Below are positions 21,991 to 32,041 of a stretch of 64,000 nt of DNA, one piece after another. The notes beneath the pieces were generated by a model. That model saw only the letters and a list, made by a program, of their open reading frames with translations. It searched no databases and had not been told where the DNA came from. Positions within the stretch are counted from its first letter, which is position 1. Every line of letters starts with the position of its first letter. The stretch comes from Cephalotus follicularis (Eukaryota > Streptophyta > Magnoliopsida > Oxalidales > Cephalotaceae): assembly GCA_001972305.1 (NCBI GenBank), contig BDDD01001484.1, forward strand, positions 234,084-298,083, read 5' to 3'. The position numbers and the translations under genes are program-made.

Positions 21991-22897
21991 TCCAGCTGAC
22001 TGCCAAGCTGTTGTTTGGTTCTCTCTTGCTTAAAACGATGCGCGATGATCCCGACTCCGTTTAGGATGCATTAGAACATTTGTATGCATTGCATATGTAC
22101 TGTTTATTGCCTGTATATTGACTGGTTATAAACTGTTTGTGATTTCTAGATTACTACGATAATTTAGAAATGCATATGAAACTGAAAATAACTCTCTTGA
22201 GTACTAAAATATATAATTGATAAAAACGCATTTTCGAACAACTGGGGAAAGCGATTTTCGCCCACTGAATCTGTTTAAAAGAATTTTCTACTACTGAAAA
22301 TGCATATTTCGAATGTTTATGACCTTCAAAAAAATTTTGAAATGAACTGCTTGTTGTCGGTCTAAACGATCACTACCGTACTGTTTACTGGACTATTTAC
22401 TATATTGATTCACTGTGTTGCTCTATGAATTTAGTGTGGTTGTGCTTAAGCCATACTAGTTGCGTGGCGGGAACTGCCAGCGATGACTAGTGGCAGGGTT
22501 GACCTAAGGGCCGAGAGTTGGCTGGGTGACTCACTGTACTTTACTGTTGTCTTGGTTGGTTGCCTGGAGAAGGGACCGAAGTGGGAGTGCAACGTGGGCC
22601 CAGGAGTTGGTGGCGTTGTACATACTGACTTCCTATTTGTGGTCCCTTTGTGGACTTACTGTACTGTTTACTGGTCCTATTCGGACATTACAGTGCCTGT
22701 GATATAGCTCTGGCTGGGTTACTACTGTACTGTTATTGCATACATATATTTTATATATGTTTCTACTGATATTTTACCACACTGTTAAATTATATATTTT
22801 TTCATATATATAAACTTGTAATTTTTACTGCTCCGCATCATCTACGCATACATCACATGACATGCACGTAATTTTGGTCCCGAACTACCTTTATAAC

Positions 22898-22922
22898 TTA
22901 GCCAAGTGAGGACAAAGGCTAA
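22898..22922 (+). promoter_or_regulatory. Conserved LTR stem-loop, E8 copy
   Basis: TTAGCC, 13 nt, GGCTAA, followed by CCCCCTA. The element is shared with E12-E15. Confidence 0.7.
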
Positions 22923-23332
22923 CCCCCTACTTTACAAATTGATGCAGTGGACCGGTTGGACCAGCTTGGACGAAGAACAAGCCTTTATCTTAGTTGTTGT
23001 TGGCTTTATGTTCTTTCGGATTGTAATAAGCTATTTTGTTTTAAGGATACTGATGTACTATACTGATGGTTATCTGTTGTATTTTACTTTTGGGTTAATG
23101 TACTGCGATCACACTCTATTTTGTGGGCTTTTAACTATGACAGACATGTATTTGGTAACGTGTAGTATGGGATGCAAGTTACGTGTTTTTTAGCTTATGA
23201 GTTTTAATGCTTCCGCAACTGATATCTTGTTTGAAAAGTTTAAATTTTATGGTATTTGTATAAGTTGAATCTTTATGTTAATTTCCTTTACCGCCTCTAT
23301 GTGCATTTCTGGAAATCGGGGCGTGACAAGAG

Positions 23333-23344
23333 TGGTATCAGAGC
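23333..23344 (+). promoter_or_regulatory. Primer-binding site of E8 (tRNA-iMet)
   Basis: TGGTATCAGAGC starts 5 bp after the LTR end and is complementary to the 3' end of plant initiator tRNA-Met. Confidence 0.9.
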
Positions 23345-23440
23345 ATATTCCATATATGCTTAGCTAGGATTTTTTCCTTGGCAATTCATGAATTGTTTTC
23401 CTAAAGTCGTGACTAATCTTCATCCTTCTTATAGGAACCA

Positions 23441-25674
23441 ATGGACCTAAGGAGAACACCTTGTAGGGCTAGAGCTATTGGAGCCAATGCCCATGATGAA
23501 GCAAATGTTTCGCAAGGGATGAATGTCCCCCAGGATGATAGAGATCCGATGACCAGAATTGCGGATTATTTTTAGCAACAGATGGCCTTTAATATGGCCA
23601 ATGCGGAGGAGATGCGCCAGTATTATGCACAAGCTCGGCCGCAACATAGAGCTCCTGACCATTGCCCGGGAGAGGATGGTAACCAGTTTGGGAGGGACAA
23701 TGAAAGGTTCATGAGGAAGAATCCACCCAATTTATAAGGGGAACTTGATGCCACCGTTGTTGTGAGATGGCTGCAGGATTTGGAAAAAAATATTTGAAGT
23801 GATGGACTTTACTGACAATCAAAAACCGAAGTTTGCTGTATATCGTCTATGGGGTGAGGCCACTCATTGGTGGGAGATGGTCAAAGCAAAGTGGGAATCT
23901 CAGAGACTTGGCAGCACTTAGGGCAGATTCCAGACATTGTTCTTGGAGACCTATGCTCCACGGATTTTACAAGAGCGACGAGAGACGGAGCTCTTAGAGT
24001 TACGATAGGGAGAAATGACGGTGGCTGAGTATCAAGAAAGGTTCATGGAGGTATCCAGACATTCACCCTATCTGGTAGCTAACGAAGTGAAGAAGATACG
24101 GAGATTTCTGAGAGGTCTGCGGCCAGATCTTCAATCAAGAATTAGAGCTATGGAACTGGGGACTTTTGTGGAGGTTGCACAAAAAGCAAGATTATTGGAG
24201 ACCGTATACAGTGAAGACCGAGCTGAGAGAGCTCGTCGACAACAAAATAAATAGAGTCCTACATAATCCAGACCAGCATCGTCGAAATGGCAAGATGGTG
24301 GTTCTCCTATGAAGTCGTCTAAGAACAAATCTCAGCAGACAGCTTCACAGCGTTCTCCCAGCAAAGGGAGTAATGCTAGATCCGGAGGTTGTTATTATTG
24401 TGGTCGCACGAGACACCAACAGAAAGATTGCTGGAGGTTTAACGACTGGTGCTTGAGGTGCGGGGCACCTGGTCACTCGGTGAAGGACTGTCCAAAGAGT
24501 TCAGCTACAGTGCCTACTGGGCCATAAAGTAGTAGTGGTGTGGCGACGGGACTGTCACAAAGGAAGGACACCGACAAGGGCATCGCAAAAGGTAGAGTTT
24601 TTATACTTGCTCAGACAGAGGTTCTAGAGTCTACTGCCGTGGTTGGAGGTACTCTGTATATATATGGTTTTTCTGCTAGAGTATTGATGGATTGTGGAGC
24701 ATCGCATTCTTTTATATCTACACGTTTTGCATCTTGTTTAGATGTCACCCCTGACTGCATGTCATATATGCTTGATGTGAGTACACCGACTTGGACTTCT
24801 ATGTATACTGATTCGATGTATAGGAGTTGTGAGATGTCCATGGGAGGCATTTCGTTGTATGCAGATTTGATAGTACTACCTATCCGTGACTTCGATGTTA
24901 TACTGGGGATGGAGTGGCTATCAGCACACCGTACTCGCATGGATTGTTACAATAAAACTGTGAATTTTTGTCTACCCGACGGAATGACATTTTAGTTCTG
25001 GGGAAACAAAGGGTTCTCCACATCGATCATATCCTTTATTCGAGCATTGAAGTATCTAGAGAAGAGATGCGAGGGATACCTGGCTTATGTGATTGATCGA
25101 AGGAAAGAGAAGGGTTTGATCTTGGAGAAAATTCCAGTTGTTTGTGAATTTTTGGATGTATTTCCTGATGACTTAGGATCTTTACCACCAAAAAGAAGTA
25201 TGGAGTTCGTTATTGATCTTGTTCCTGGTAGGGCTTCTGTCTCTAAATCACCTTATCGGATGGCTCCTGTAGAGTTGCGAGAGCTGAAGTTACAGTTACA
25301 AGACCTGATTTATAAGGGTTTTGTTAGACCCAGTGTTTCTCCGTGGGGTGCGCCTGTGTTATTTGTCAAGAAGAAAGATGGATCGATGAGACTTTGCATT
25401 GACTACAGAATGTTGAACAAGGCAACTATCTAGAACAAGTATCTTTACCCCATATCAAGGAATTGTTTGACCAGTTGAAAGGATCAAGGGTGTTTTCCAA
25501 GCTCGATTTGAGATCAGGATATCACCAATTGAGAGTAAGGGAAGGAGACATTGAGAAGACTGCCTTCCAAAAATGGTATGGTCATTACGAGTTCTTGGTG
25601 ATGCCTTTTGGTGTTACCAATTCACCAGTAGCTTTCATGTCATTGATGAATGGCGTATTCCGGCCATACCTGGA
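23441..25674 (+). pseudogene. E8: Tekay-type gag-protease-RT, 3'-truncated
   Basis: The start ATG at 23441 follows the leader. Gag spans to about 24600 with zinc knuckles CYYCGRTRHQQKDC (G to R in the first) and CLRCGAPGHSVKDC. The protease active site reads DCG at 24690-24698 instead of DSG. RT begins near 25250 ([28 protein letters not shown]) and ends at 25674, before the catalytic YVDD-type box. Damage includes stops at 23571, 24006 and 24252 (all CAG-to-TAG type), a frameshift in an A run near 23788 and another near 25440. Gag and pol would have shared one frame. Confidence 0.88.
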
Positions 25675-25828
25675 TGAAATAATAAAAAGAGTTCTTGCAA
25701 TATACAAGTCATTACGAGTTCTTGGTGATGCCTTTTGGTGTTACCAATTCACCAGTAGCTTTCATGTCATTGATGAATGGCGTATTCCGGCCATACCTGG
25801 ATGAAATAATAAAAAGAGTTCTTGCAAT
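25581..25828. repeat. 127-bp tandem duplication with a SIRE LTR relic
   Basis: 25581-25707 is repeated at 25708-25828 without a difference I can see. Each unit holds RT coding followed by TGAAATAATAAAAAGAGTTC, the outer end of a SIRE LTR as at 27698. A SIRE insertion at 25675 was almost wholly lost, leaving 34 bp, and the block was then duplicated. Confidence 0.85.
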
Positions 25829-26776
25829 CTCCTCCGTGGATCAAGAAGCTATCCTGAGTCCGTCTAAGGTACTTCAGAATCCCCTTGACTACTTCCCAGT
25901 GTTTTTCACCTAGATAGGACTGAAAACAGCTTGCCAATCCTAGGGCGTGTGCCACATCAGGCCTAGTACATAGCATGGCGTACACGATCAACCCCACAGA
26001 TGAAGCATATAGCTGTCGACTCATGCATGTCCTCTCCTTTGGAGTTTGCAGTGCCATCCGCTTGGAGAGGTGAATTCCTTTCCCAATGGGCACTAGGCCA
26101 CGTTTGGAATTCGCCATACGAAATCGCTTTAGCACTTTGCTGATGTACTGGCTTTGGGAGAGGCCAGGCAACCTATTAGATCTTTCCCTGAAAATCCTTA
26201 TACCTAGTATATAGGATGCCTCTCCCAAATCCTTCATGGAGAAGTTCTTGGCTAACCATACTTTTATGGACTACAACATCCCTACATCATTCCCAATGAG
26301 TAGGATGTCATCCACATAAAGTACAAAGAAAGTGATACAGGAGTTTTCTTTTTTCTGGTAGACACATGGGTCATCTACGTTCTTGATGAACCCGAAAGAC
26401 TTTACGGCCTCGTTAAAATGGATGTTCCATCTACAAGATGCTTACTTAAGGCCATAGATTAACCTTTGGAGTTTGCATACCATATGCGGAGACTCCTTGG
26501 ATGTGAACCCCTCGGGTTGGGACATATAAATGTCCTCTTCAAGACGCCCATTCAAAAAAGCAGTCTTGACATCCATCTATCATATCTCATAATCATAATG
26601 AGTGGCAATAGCAATAAAAATCCGAATGGATTTGAGCATCGCGACTGGTGAGAAAGTCTCGGTATAGTCGACACCATGTCTTTTCCTATACCCTTCCGCA
26701 ACCAATCGCGCTCTATATGTCTCAATATTTCCATCAGAGCCAATCTTCTTCTTGAAGATCTATTTGCAACCGATAG
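25829..26776 (-). pseudogene. E9: Ty1/copia RT fragment
   Basis: On the minus strand: the RT N-terminus (VDYTETFSPVAMLKSI), [10 protein letters not shown], catalytic box YVDDILLIGND (about 26295-26330), then the connection to RNase H (YILGIRIFRERSNRL and RPDVAHALG). One stop near 26445 and frameshifts near 26240. There is no integrase, RNase H core or LTR. The motifs differ from SIRE pol E2 and suggest another copia lineage. Both edges are abrupt. Confidence 0.85.
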
Positions 26777-27690
26777 TGTCACACCCCGAACCGTGAGAAA
26801 ACCCCCATGATCCGACACGTGATCACCGTTCATTCAATCTATAAATTTAAAACTTTGAATCAAAGTCATGCAAGCGGAATAATCAACTCATAAATATTCT
26901 AACTCTTAGAATTTCCCAAAAATTGGACATGATGTATTTGTTTAACGTACTACGCCCCCTGTAAAGAAAAACACATTTTATATATTGGGCTCAGCCCTCA
27001 GCAAACCACACTCTCGTTGGAGGAATCAAAAGTTTATAAATAGGCTCAGGCCTCAGCAACCACAACTTAACTCATAGTTATCTCAAGTGATGAACTCATG
27101 CATATCCAATACATCAACACACATTTCTTAAGCACCGCCACATGTCGGCAGGTCAATAACTGAAATAAAACATGATTATAGATTGTCTCTTATACATTAA
27201 ACCCTTTTAGGCCAACTCATATAGGCAAAATAAAATCTAAATATTAAATCATAATATACCTTAGACATCCCATCCGTCTCGGTCTATCTCATTGCAATCC
27301 TTCACATGTGCCTGACCCATTCCATTACAATGAAATGGGTCAGCGACAAATAGTCGGGTAGGTATATTATATGGTATGCATGCAATAGTATAACAGTATG
27401 CAATGCATGCATCAGTGTAACATTGTATAGTATAACCGTATGCCATGTGATGCAACAGTATAATAATATGTATGCATGGCATGACATATATATATGAATG
27501 ACAATTGCGGACAGCTTCAGTATACCAACCGTCCCTAAGCGGTGATATACTTAGCTGGTCCTAATCGCATCAAAGGCCATAGGCCTGCAGACACTCCGTA
27601 AACAATCAATAATCATGCATAGGAACAAACAATCCTTAGGTCTGGGTACTACTCTACCCCTCTAGCCCGAGATAGTACTTCCACCGAATA
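26777..27690 (-). mobile_element. E10: gypsy LTR 3' end, minus strand
   Basis: The minus strand ends CGGGGTGTGACA at 26777. Homologous to E7 in the first few hundred bases, including GGGCTGAGCCC (about 26986-26996). It has no internal region and its right end is lost near E11. Confidence 0.65.
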
Positions 27691-27697
27691 CCTAATT

Positions 27698-28370
27698 AAA
27701 ATAATAAAAAGAGTTCTTGAAATATACAAGAGGGGGGTGAATTGAATATTAACACAAATACTACTAAATAAAAACTTTTAAAGTAAAGAGAGTAGGGATA
27801 GAAAGATTCTCTGTTTTAGAGTGGTTCGGCTAACTCTTGCCTACGTCCACTTTTTTCCAAGGGAGCTCCTTCAATTTCCACTAGCTCGAATTGATTAAGG
27901 AAGCAATTCGTTACACCTCACAGTTTTTGTGATTGACCTCAATCACTTGATCTTGACCTCAAGACCTTTTGAGGATTCACTCTCCTCTTTTACAAGTTTG
28001 TAATGTGTTTACAATGTACCCTCTCAGTAGGTTTGGCTTACAATAAAGAACAAGAGAGAATTACAAAGAAAACCAGAAGGTAAAGCTATGGGCTTTTTGG
28101 AGAAACACAAGAACACTTTGAGATTGTAGAATGTAGCTTGCTTGATTGCCTGATTACTTTGTTTCTTGATGTTTTCTGAAGCCTTGGACCCTCCTTTATA
28201 TAGCCAAACAATCCATGTATCTGTTGCTTAAATCATGGAGATTTTGAAATGAAAAACTGATGACAATATGTAAACTCTGTTATGTAGCCGTTGGAGTAAA
28301 GACATTGATGTCGTTTGATAAGTGTCAATGTCTTCATCAGTTAACTAGCCGTTGCTAGCATTCAGTGGTA
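27698..28370 (-). mobile_element. E11: SIRE LTR fragment
   Basis: This is the minus-strand 3' part of a SIRE LTR, homologous to 4488-5200, with the CTCTTGTATATT end, the GTGGACGTAGGC block and a TATA box (GGCTATATAAAGG, 28194-28205). It is lost near 28370 after one degenerate TCGA-array pair (GACATTGATGTC). Confidence 0.8.
28194..28205 (-). promoter_or_regulatory. TATA box in E11
   Basis: The minus strand reads GGCTATATAAAGG, matching the position of the box at 5014-5024 in the other SIRE LTR. Confidence 0.65.
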
Positions 28371-29262
28371 CTGGATTTTCATTGATCTAGTGGGACTTAT
28401 ACCGAGAAATGGCATGTATGATTCGAGTAGGCATCGAAAATTAAAAATGTATGTTTGTTTATTCAAAATTATATTAGATATATTTTTGAATGTGATATGC
28501 ATGATGGTAAGGGTATTGCACATGACCTAGATTTCTGTTTCTTGTGTGGATGTTCAATTCGCTTTATTAATTTTATTGGGTTTGTAATTTGGTGGCCTGC
28601 GAGCACCTTAATTTCTTAGTTTTGATTCCTCTCTAGGATAGATTCTTTTCTTTAAAAATTAAATGTAAATTTTATTATAAAGCTTTGTAAGAAAAAGGAG
28701 GAGAATCGATGGAGAGAGGAAGATAAAGAAAGTTCCAAGACCAAGATGAAGGCCATGGATGCATGGTATTCTTTTTAATAAAGTAGTATTAAATAGTTCA
28801 CCTAATAGACCCAGTGATCACATTGGCTCGTGTGAATCACTATAGAGTTGTCCCTAGCCTAACCATGTTTTATGTTGTACTTAGGATGCATGTGTTAGAC
28901 AATTGGTCCAATAACATCCTTGCATGTAAGCCGTAATTAATTGAATTTGGCTAAGATAACCAATGAATTAATTAATGGATCAGCTTAATTAAAATGTGAG
29001 ACCTAAATCCCTCCAATGATGTAATAATTAGTCTTAACGCCAGGGACACTAAGAGTGACCCGACGTGGCCTTCCATAGTTCTCGTTGAGTGGCATTGGGA
29101 GATTGTGGATTTGTTAGCTAAAGCTAAGGTCTGCGGTCTGTTTAGTGTCATGTCAACGTCAGTATTAGATACTGGAAGGAAATCACAATGTTTTGCACTT
29201 GGACACTTAAACGTGTGGGTGTCAAAACATGTGTATCACTTTGAGGATTGTGGGTGTAGACT
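28371..29262. other. Unassigned stretch
   Basis: AT-rich sequence with no ORF, LTR terminus or repeat I can name, lying between a truncated SIRE LTR and the start of E12. The right half (about 29030-29260) has the look of a copia LTR or leader, but I cannot support that further. It is the likeliest place for pre-insertion DNA in this half of the window. Confidence 0.3.
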
Positions 29263-29444
29263 TGTAACGCCCAAGATTTTCCTATGTTGTAATTTCACAA
29301 TGTAATGCGTCCTTATTGTGGAATTAATAAAAGAATGGATTTCCAAGACCTTAATGATGTTTTCCAAACTCTAATAAAGTGGATTTTAGAGTAAAAATGT
29401 TCAAGGAATGTTAAAAGGGTGGGATGACGTTGTTTTGGAGGAAA

Positions 29445-30650
29445 CCCGTCGACGCCTTTCGAAGCACATCGACGTCCTTGAAGCAAAGGGGCGCACGTAA
29501 CTGCATGTACATGCACGTTGATACAGGCAAGGACATCGACGCCCTTGTGTAAAAGGGGAAAAAACATCGACGTCTTTGAAAAAACGTCGATGCATAAACA
29601 TCGAATGTCAGGCACGTTACTCCAGTGACAAGATAACGTGCGAGGGGGCATTATCCATGAATCTTAACATGCCGATTGTGACGTGTTGAGCATGCACTAT
29701 GGTACCCTGCACTGCTAGGACTGAAATGGCAGAAGTGGCAAGGCATGTGAGAGCATGCAATGGCCTTGGCAGCAAAAGGGGAGACACCAGGTGCACCATG
29801 CAACCAGGTATGGGGAAGGTGTGAAGAAGAGGGGATTCTGGCATTGGTGCAGAAGGAAACAAACTCCAACCAACATAAAACACCATTCTCTGCGTAAAAT
29901 GAAGGAAGAGAAAAACAAGAAAAAGGAAAACACAAAGAAACAGTGAGGAGAGATAAAGGTTTCCACCATTGTTGAACTTTGGTTGGAGCTTGGAACTTGG
30001 AGCTGGTGGCTTGCAGCAACAGGACGGACCTGGAGGGGCTGCTGTGACCAGTTTGGAACGCAAAGAGGTAGACTTTCTTGCTCCTAACTTGGAACAAAAG
30101 GTAGGGGAAGCTATAACTGTAATCTTGAGATTAATGTCCATGCATGGACTATGATTTTGGTGTATAAATTGCATGAATACTGAATTGATTTTGCTCACTG
30201 GATTAATGCCATGTTATGCTAGATATGTGATATGTATCTACATGTTGGTTCCCCGCCTTGATTACATTTTGTTTTGCATGTATATCGGTTGTAAGAGCTA
30301 CTGTCTGTAATTTCGTGAGGAAAAAGACGACTGCTCCTCGAAAAACGTCGACGCCTTTTAAGTACATCGACGTCTTTGGGTTTTTGCTTGGTTACTTATG
30401 TGAAACAGATCGACGTCTTTGGAAAGACATTGTCGCCTTAGGTTATCTGTTTGGGTTTTGACGTATTACACGTCGATGCCTAGGGTTCCTACCCTAACGC
30501 GTCGACGCCATAAGCAATACACTAACGTTTTAAGGTTCCAGACCTTGAGCGTCGATGCGTATAAAATGGACATCGATGTCTTTAAACAGTAGGAAACCCT
30601 GACACTAAGGACTTGGACATCGACGTTGATTGATAAAGACATCGACGTCT
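29445..30650. repeat. TCGA-palindrome arrays in E12 LTR
   Basis: Two clusters (29445-29600 and 30340-30650) of GTCGACG, ATCGACG and variants flanked by CTTT and AAAG. Measured pair spacings are 20 (29448), 20 (29570) and 19 (30345). Confidence 0.85.
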
Positions 30651-31088
30651 TTTGGCACTGTTTGGAGGTTCCCTTATCTAACGATGCGAAACGATCCCGA
30701 TTCCTGTTAGGGTGCATTTGAGCACTTGTATGCATTGCATATACACTCTTTACTGCCTGTTTGGTTACTGTTTGTAAATCATTTATGATTTCTAAATTTG
30801 TGATGTTTAGAAATGCATATGTGGACTCAGAATGTGCTATTTTGAGTATGAAATATGTATTGGTTAATAACGTATTTTCAAACGAACTGGTAAACAATTT
30901 ACACTACTAATTTGTTAAAAGGTATTTTACTACCGAAATTACATATTTCAATTATTTATTACTTTCAGAAATATTTGAAAACGAACTGCCTGTTGTCAAT
31001 CTAAACGATCACCACTGTACTGTTTACTACACAGTTTACTGTTTGATTCACTGGTTGCTCTGTGAATTTCTATGTGGTTGTGCTTGAG

Positions 31089-31129
31089 CCACTGGTTGCA
31101 TGGCGGAGGCTGCCAGCGCCGGCCAGTGG
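31089..31129 (+). promoter_or_regulatory. Paired CCACTGG/CCAGTGG stem in E12 LTR
   Basis: Seven-base inverted repeat at 31089-31095 and 31123-31129 enclosing a GC-rich loop. The same position is ACTAG/CTAGT in E8 and ACTGG/CTAGT in E13, so pairing is retained. Confidence 0.6.
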
Positions 31130-31534
31130 TAGCATTGACCTTTGGGTCAGGAGTTGGCTGGGTGACTCACTGTACTGTACTGTTGCCTCACTCGGTTGCC
31201 TGGAGTAGGGACCGGAGTGGGAGTGTAGCGTGGGGCCAAGAGTTGGCGGCGTTACACATACTGCCTGCCTGTTGTGGTCCTCTTACGGACTTACTGTACT
31301 GCCTGTTGGTCCTTTTCGGACATTTCTATGCCTGTTGATGTAGGTCTGGCCGGGTTACAACTATACTGTTCTTGCATACATATATCTTCTTATATATGTA
31401 CCCACTGTTATTTTACGGTACTGCTAAGTATATATATATTTCTCATATATATATAATGGTATTTCCTGCACTGCATCTTTATGCATACATTACATGATAT
31501 GCATCTAATGTTGATCCCGAGATGCTTTTATGAC

Positions 31535-31559
31535 TTAGCCGAGCGAGGACAAAGGCTAA
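31535..31559 (+). promoter_or_regulatory. Conserved LTR stem-loop, E12 copy
   Basis: TTAGCC, 13 nt with one change from the E13 copy, GGCTAA. Confidence 0.7.
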
Positions 31560-31933
31560 CCCCCTACTTTATAGATTGATGCAGTGGACCGGTTGGACTG
31601 GCATGGATGAAGAACAAGTTGTTGTTTCGTTCTTGGTTTTACTTATTCTCCTGTTTTGTAATAAACTGGGTGTTTTTTAAGGACTAATGTACTATACTTA
31701 TGGTTTTGTTAATGATGGGATTTAATATTGTACTGTGATCACGCTCTGTTTTTTCGGCTTTTAACAATGACGGACTTGTTTTGGGTAGCGTGCATTATGG
31801 GATGCACGTTACGAGTTTTCAACTTATGAATCTTATGCTTCGGCACTGACATCTTGTTTACATAAGCTGTATTTATATGTTAATTGCCTTTACCGCATTA
31901 ATGTTGTCTCCCGAAATGGGGGCGTGACAAAAG

Positions 31934-31945
31934 TGGTATCAGAGC
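31934..31945 (+). promoter_or_regulatory. Primer-binding site of E12 (tRNA-iMet)
   Basis: TGGTATCAGAGC, 5 bp after the LTR end. Confidence 0.9.
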
Positions 31946-32041
31946 ATATTCCATATATGCTTAGCTAGGATACTTTCCTTGGCAATTAATGAATTGTTTT
32001 CCTAACGTCGTGACTGACCGTCATCCTTCTCATAGGAACCA

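Larger units (their letters stand above)
20730..23328 (+). mobile_element. E8: 5' LTR of a Tekay-type element
   Basis: This 2599-bp LTR runs from TGTAATGCTC to GGGCGTGACA. Such long LTRs fit the Tekay/Del lineage. It carries CAGTCGACTG-type palindromes at 20885-21045 and 21838-21990, a donor-like AAAAG/GTAGGGG at 21503, the paired ACTAG/CTAGT stem at 22455-22491 and the TTAGCC stem-loop at 22898-22922. The matching 3' LTR is not in the window. Confidence 0.88.
21504..23434 (+). other. Predicted leader intron of E8
   Basis: Donor-like AAAAG/GTAGGGG in the LTR pairs with an acceptor-like GACTAAT branch word, pyrimidine tract and ATAG ending at 23434, six bases before the gag ATG. Homologous sites occur in E12-E15. 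Prediction only. Confidence 0.45.
29263..31929 (+). mobile_element. E12: 5' LTR of a Tekay-type element
   Basis: A 2667-bp LTR from TGTAACGCCC to GGGGGCGTGACA. It carries TCGA arrays at 29445-29600 and 30340-30650, a donor-like AAAAG/GTAGGGG at 30100, the CCACTGG/CCAGTGG stem at 31089-31129 and the TTAGCC stem-loop at 31535-31559. Its 3' partner was not found. After E13, the E12 pol runs straight into a different LTR (E14). Confidence 0.88.
30101..32035 (+). other. Predicted leader intron of E12
   Basis: Donor-like AAAAG/GTAGGGG pairs with a GACTGAC branch word, pyrimidine tract and ATAG ending at 32035, six bases before the gag ATG. Confidence 0.45.

Noticed and set aside
23333..23344. Possible tRNA-Met gene fragments at TGGTATCAGAGC sites
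   Set aside because: Only the 12-nt primer-binding complement is present, at a fixed distance after LTR ends. No cloverleaf can be formed.
29617..30198. 193-codon minus-strand open frame with hydrophobic and cysteine-rich stretches
   Set aside because: It lies antisense within the 5' LTR of E12, homologous LTRs do not keep it open, and no domain is recognisable.
31400..31460. TATATA runs here and at 37850-37925 and 44395-44435 as promoters or microsatellites
   Set aside because: They are homologous AT-rich parts of Tekay LTRs, downstream of where transcription should start. They are too low in complexity to call a promoter.
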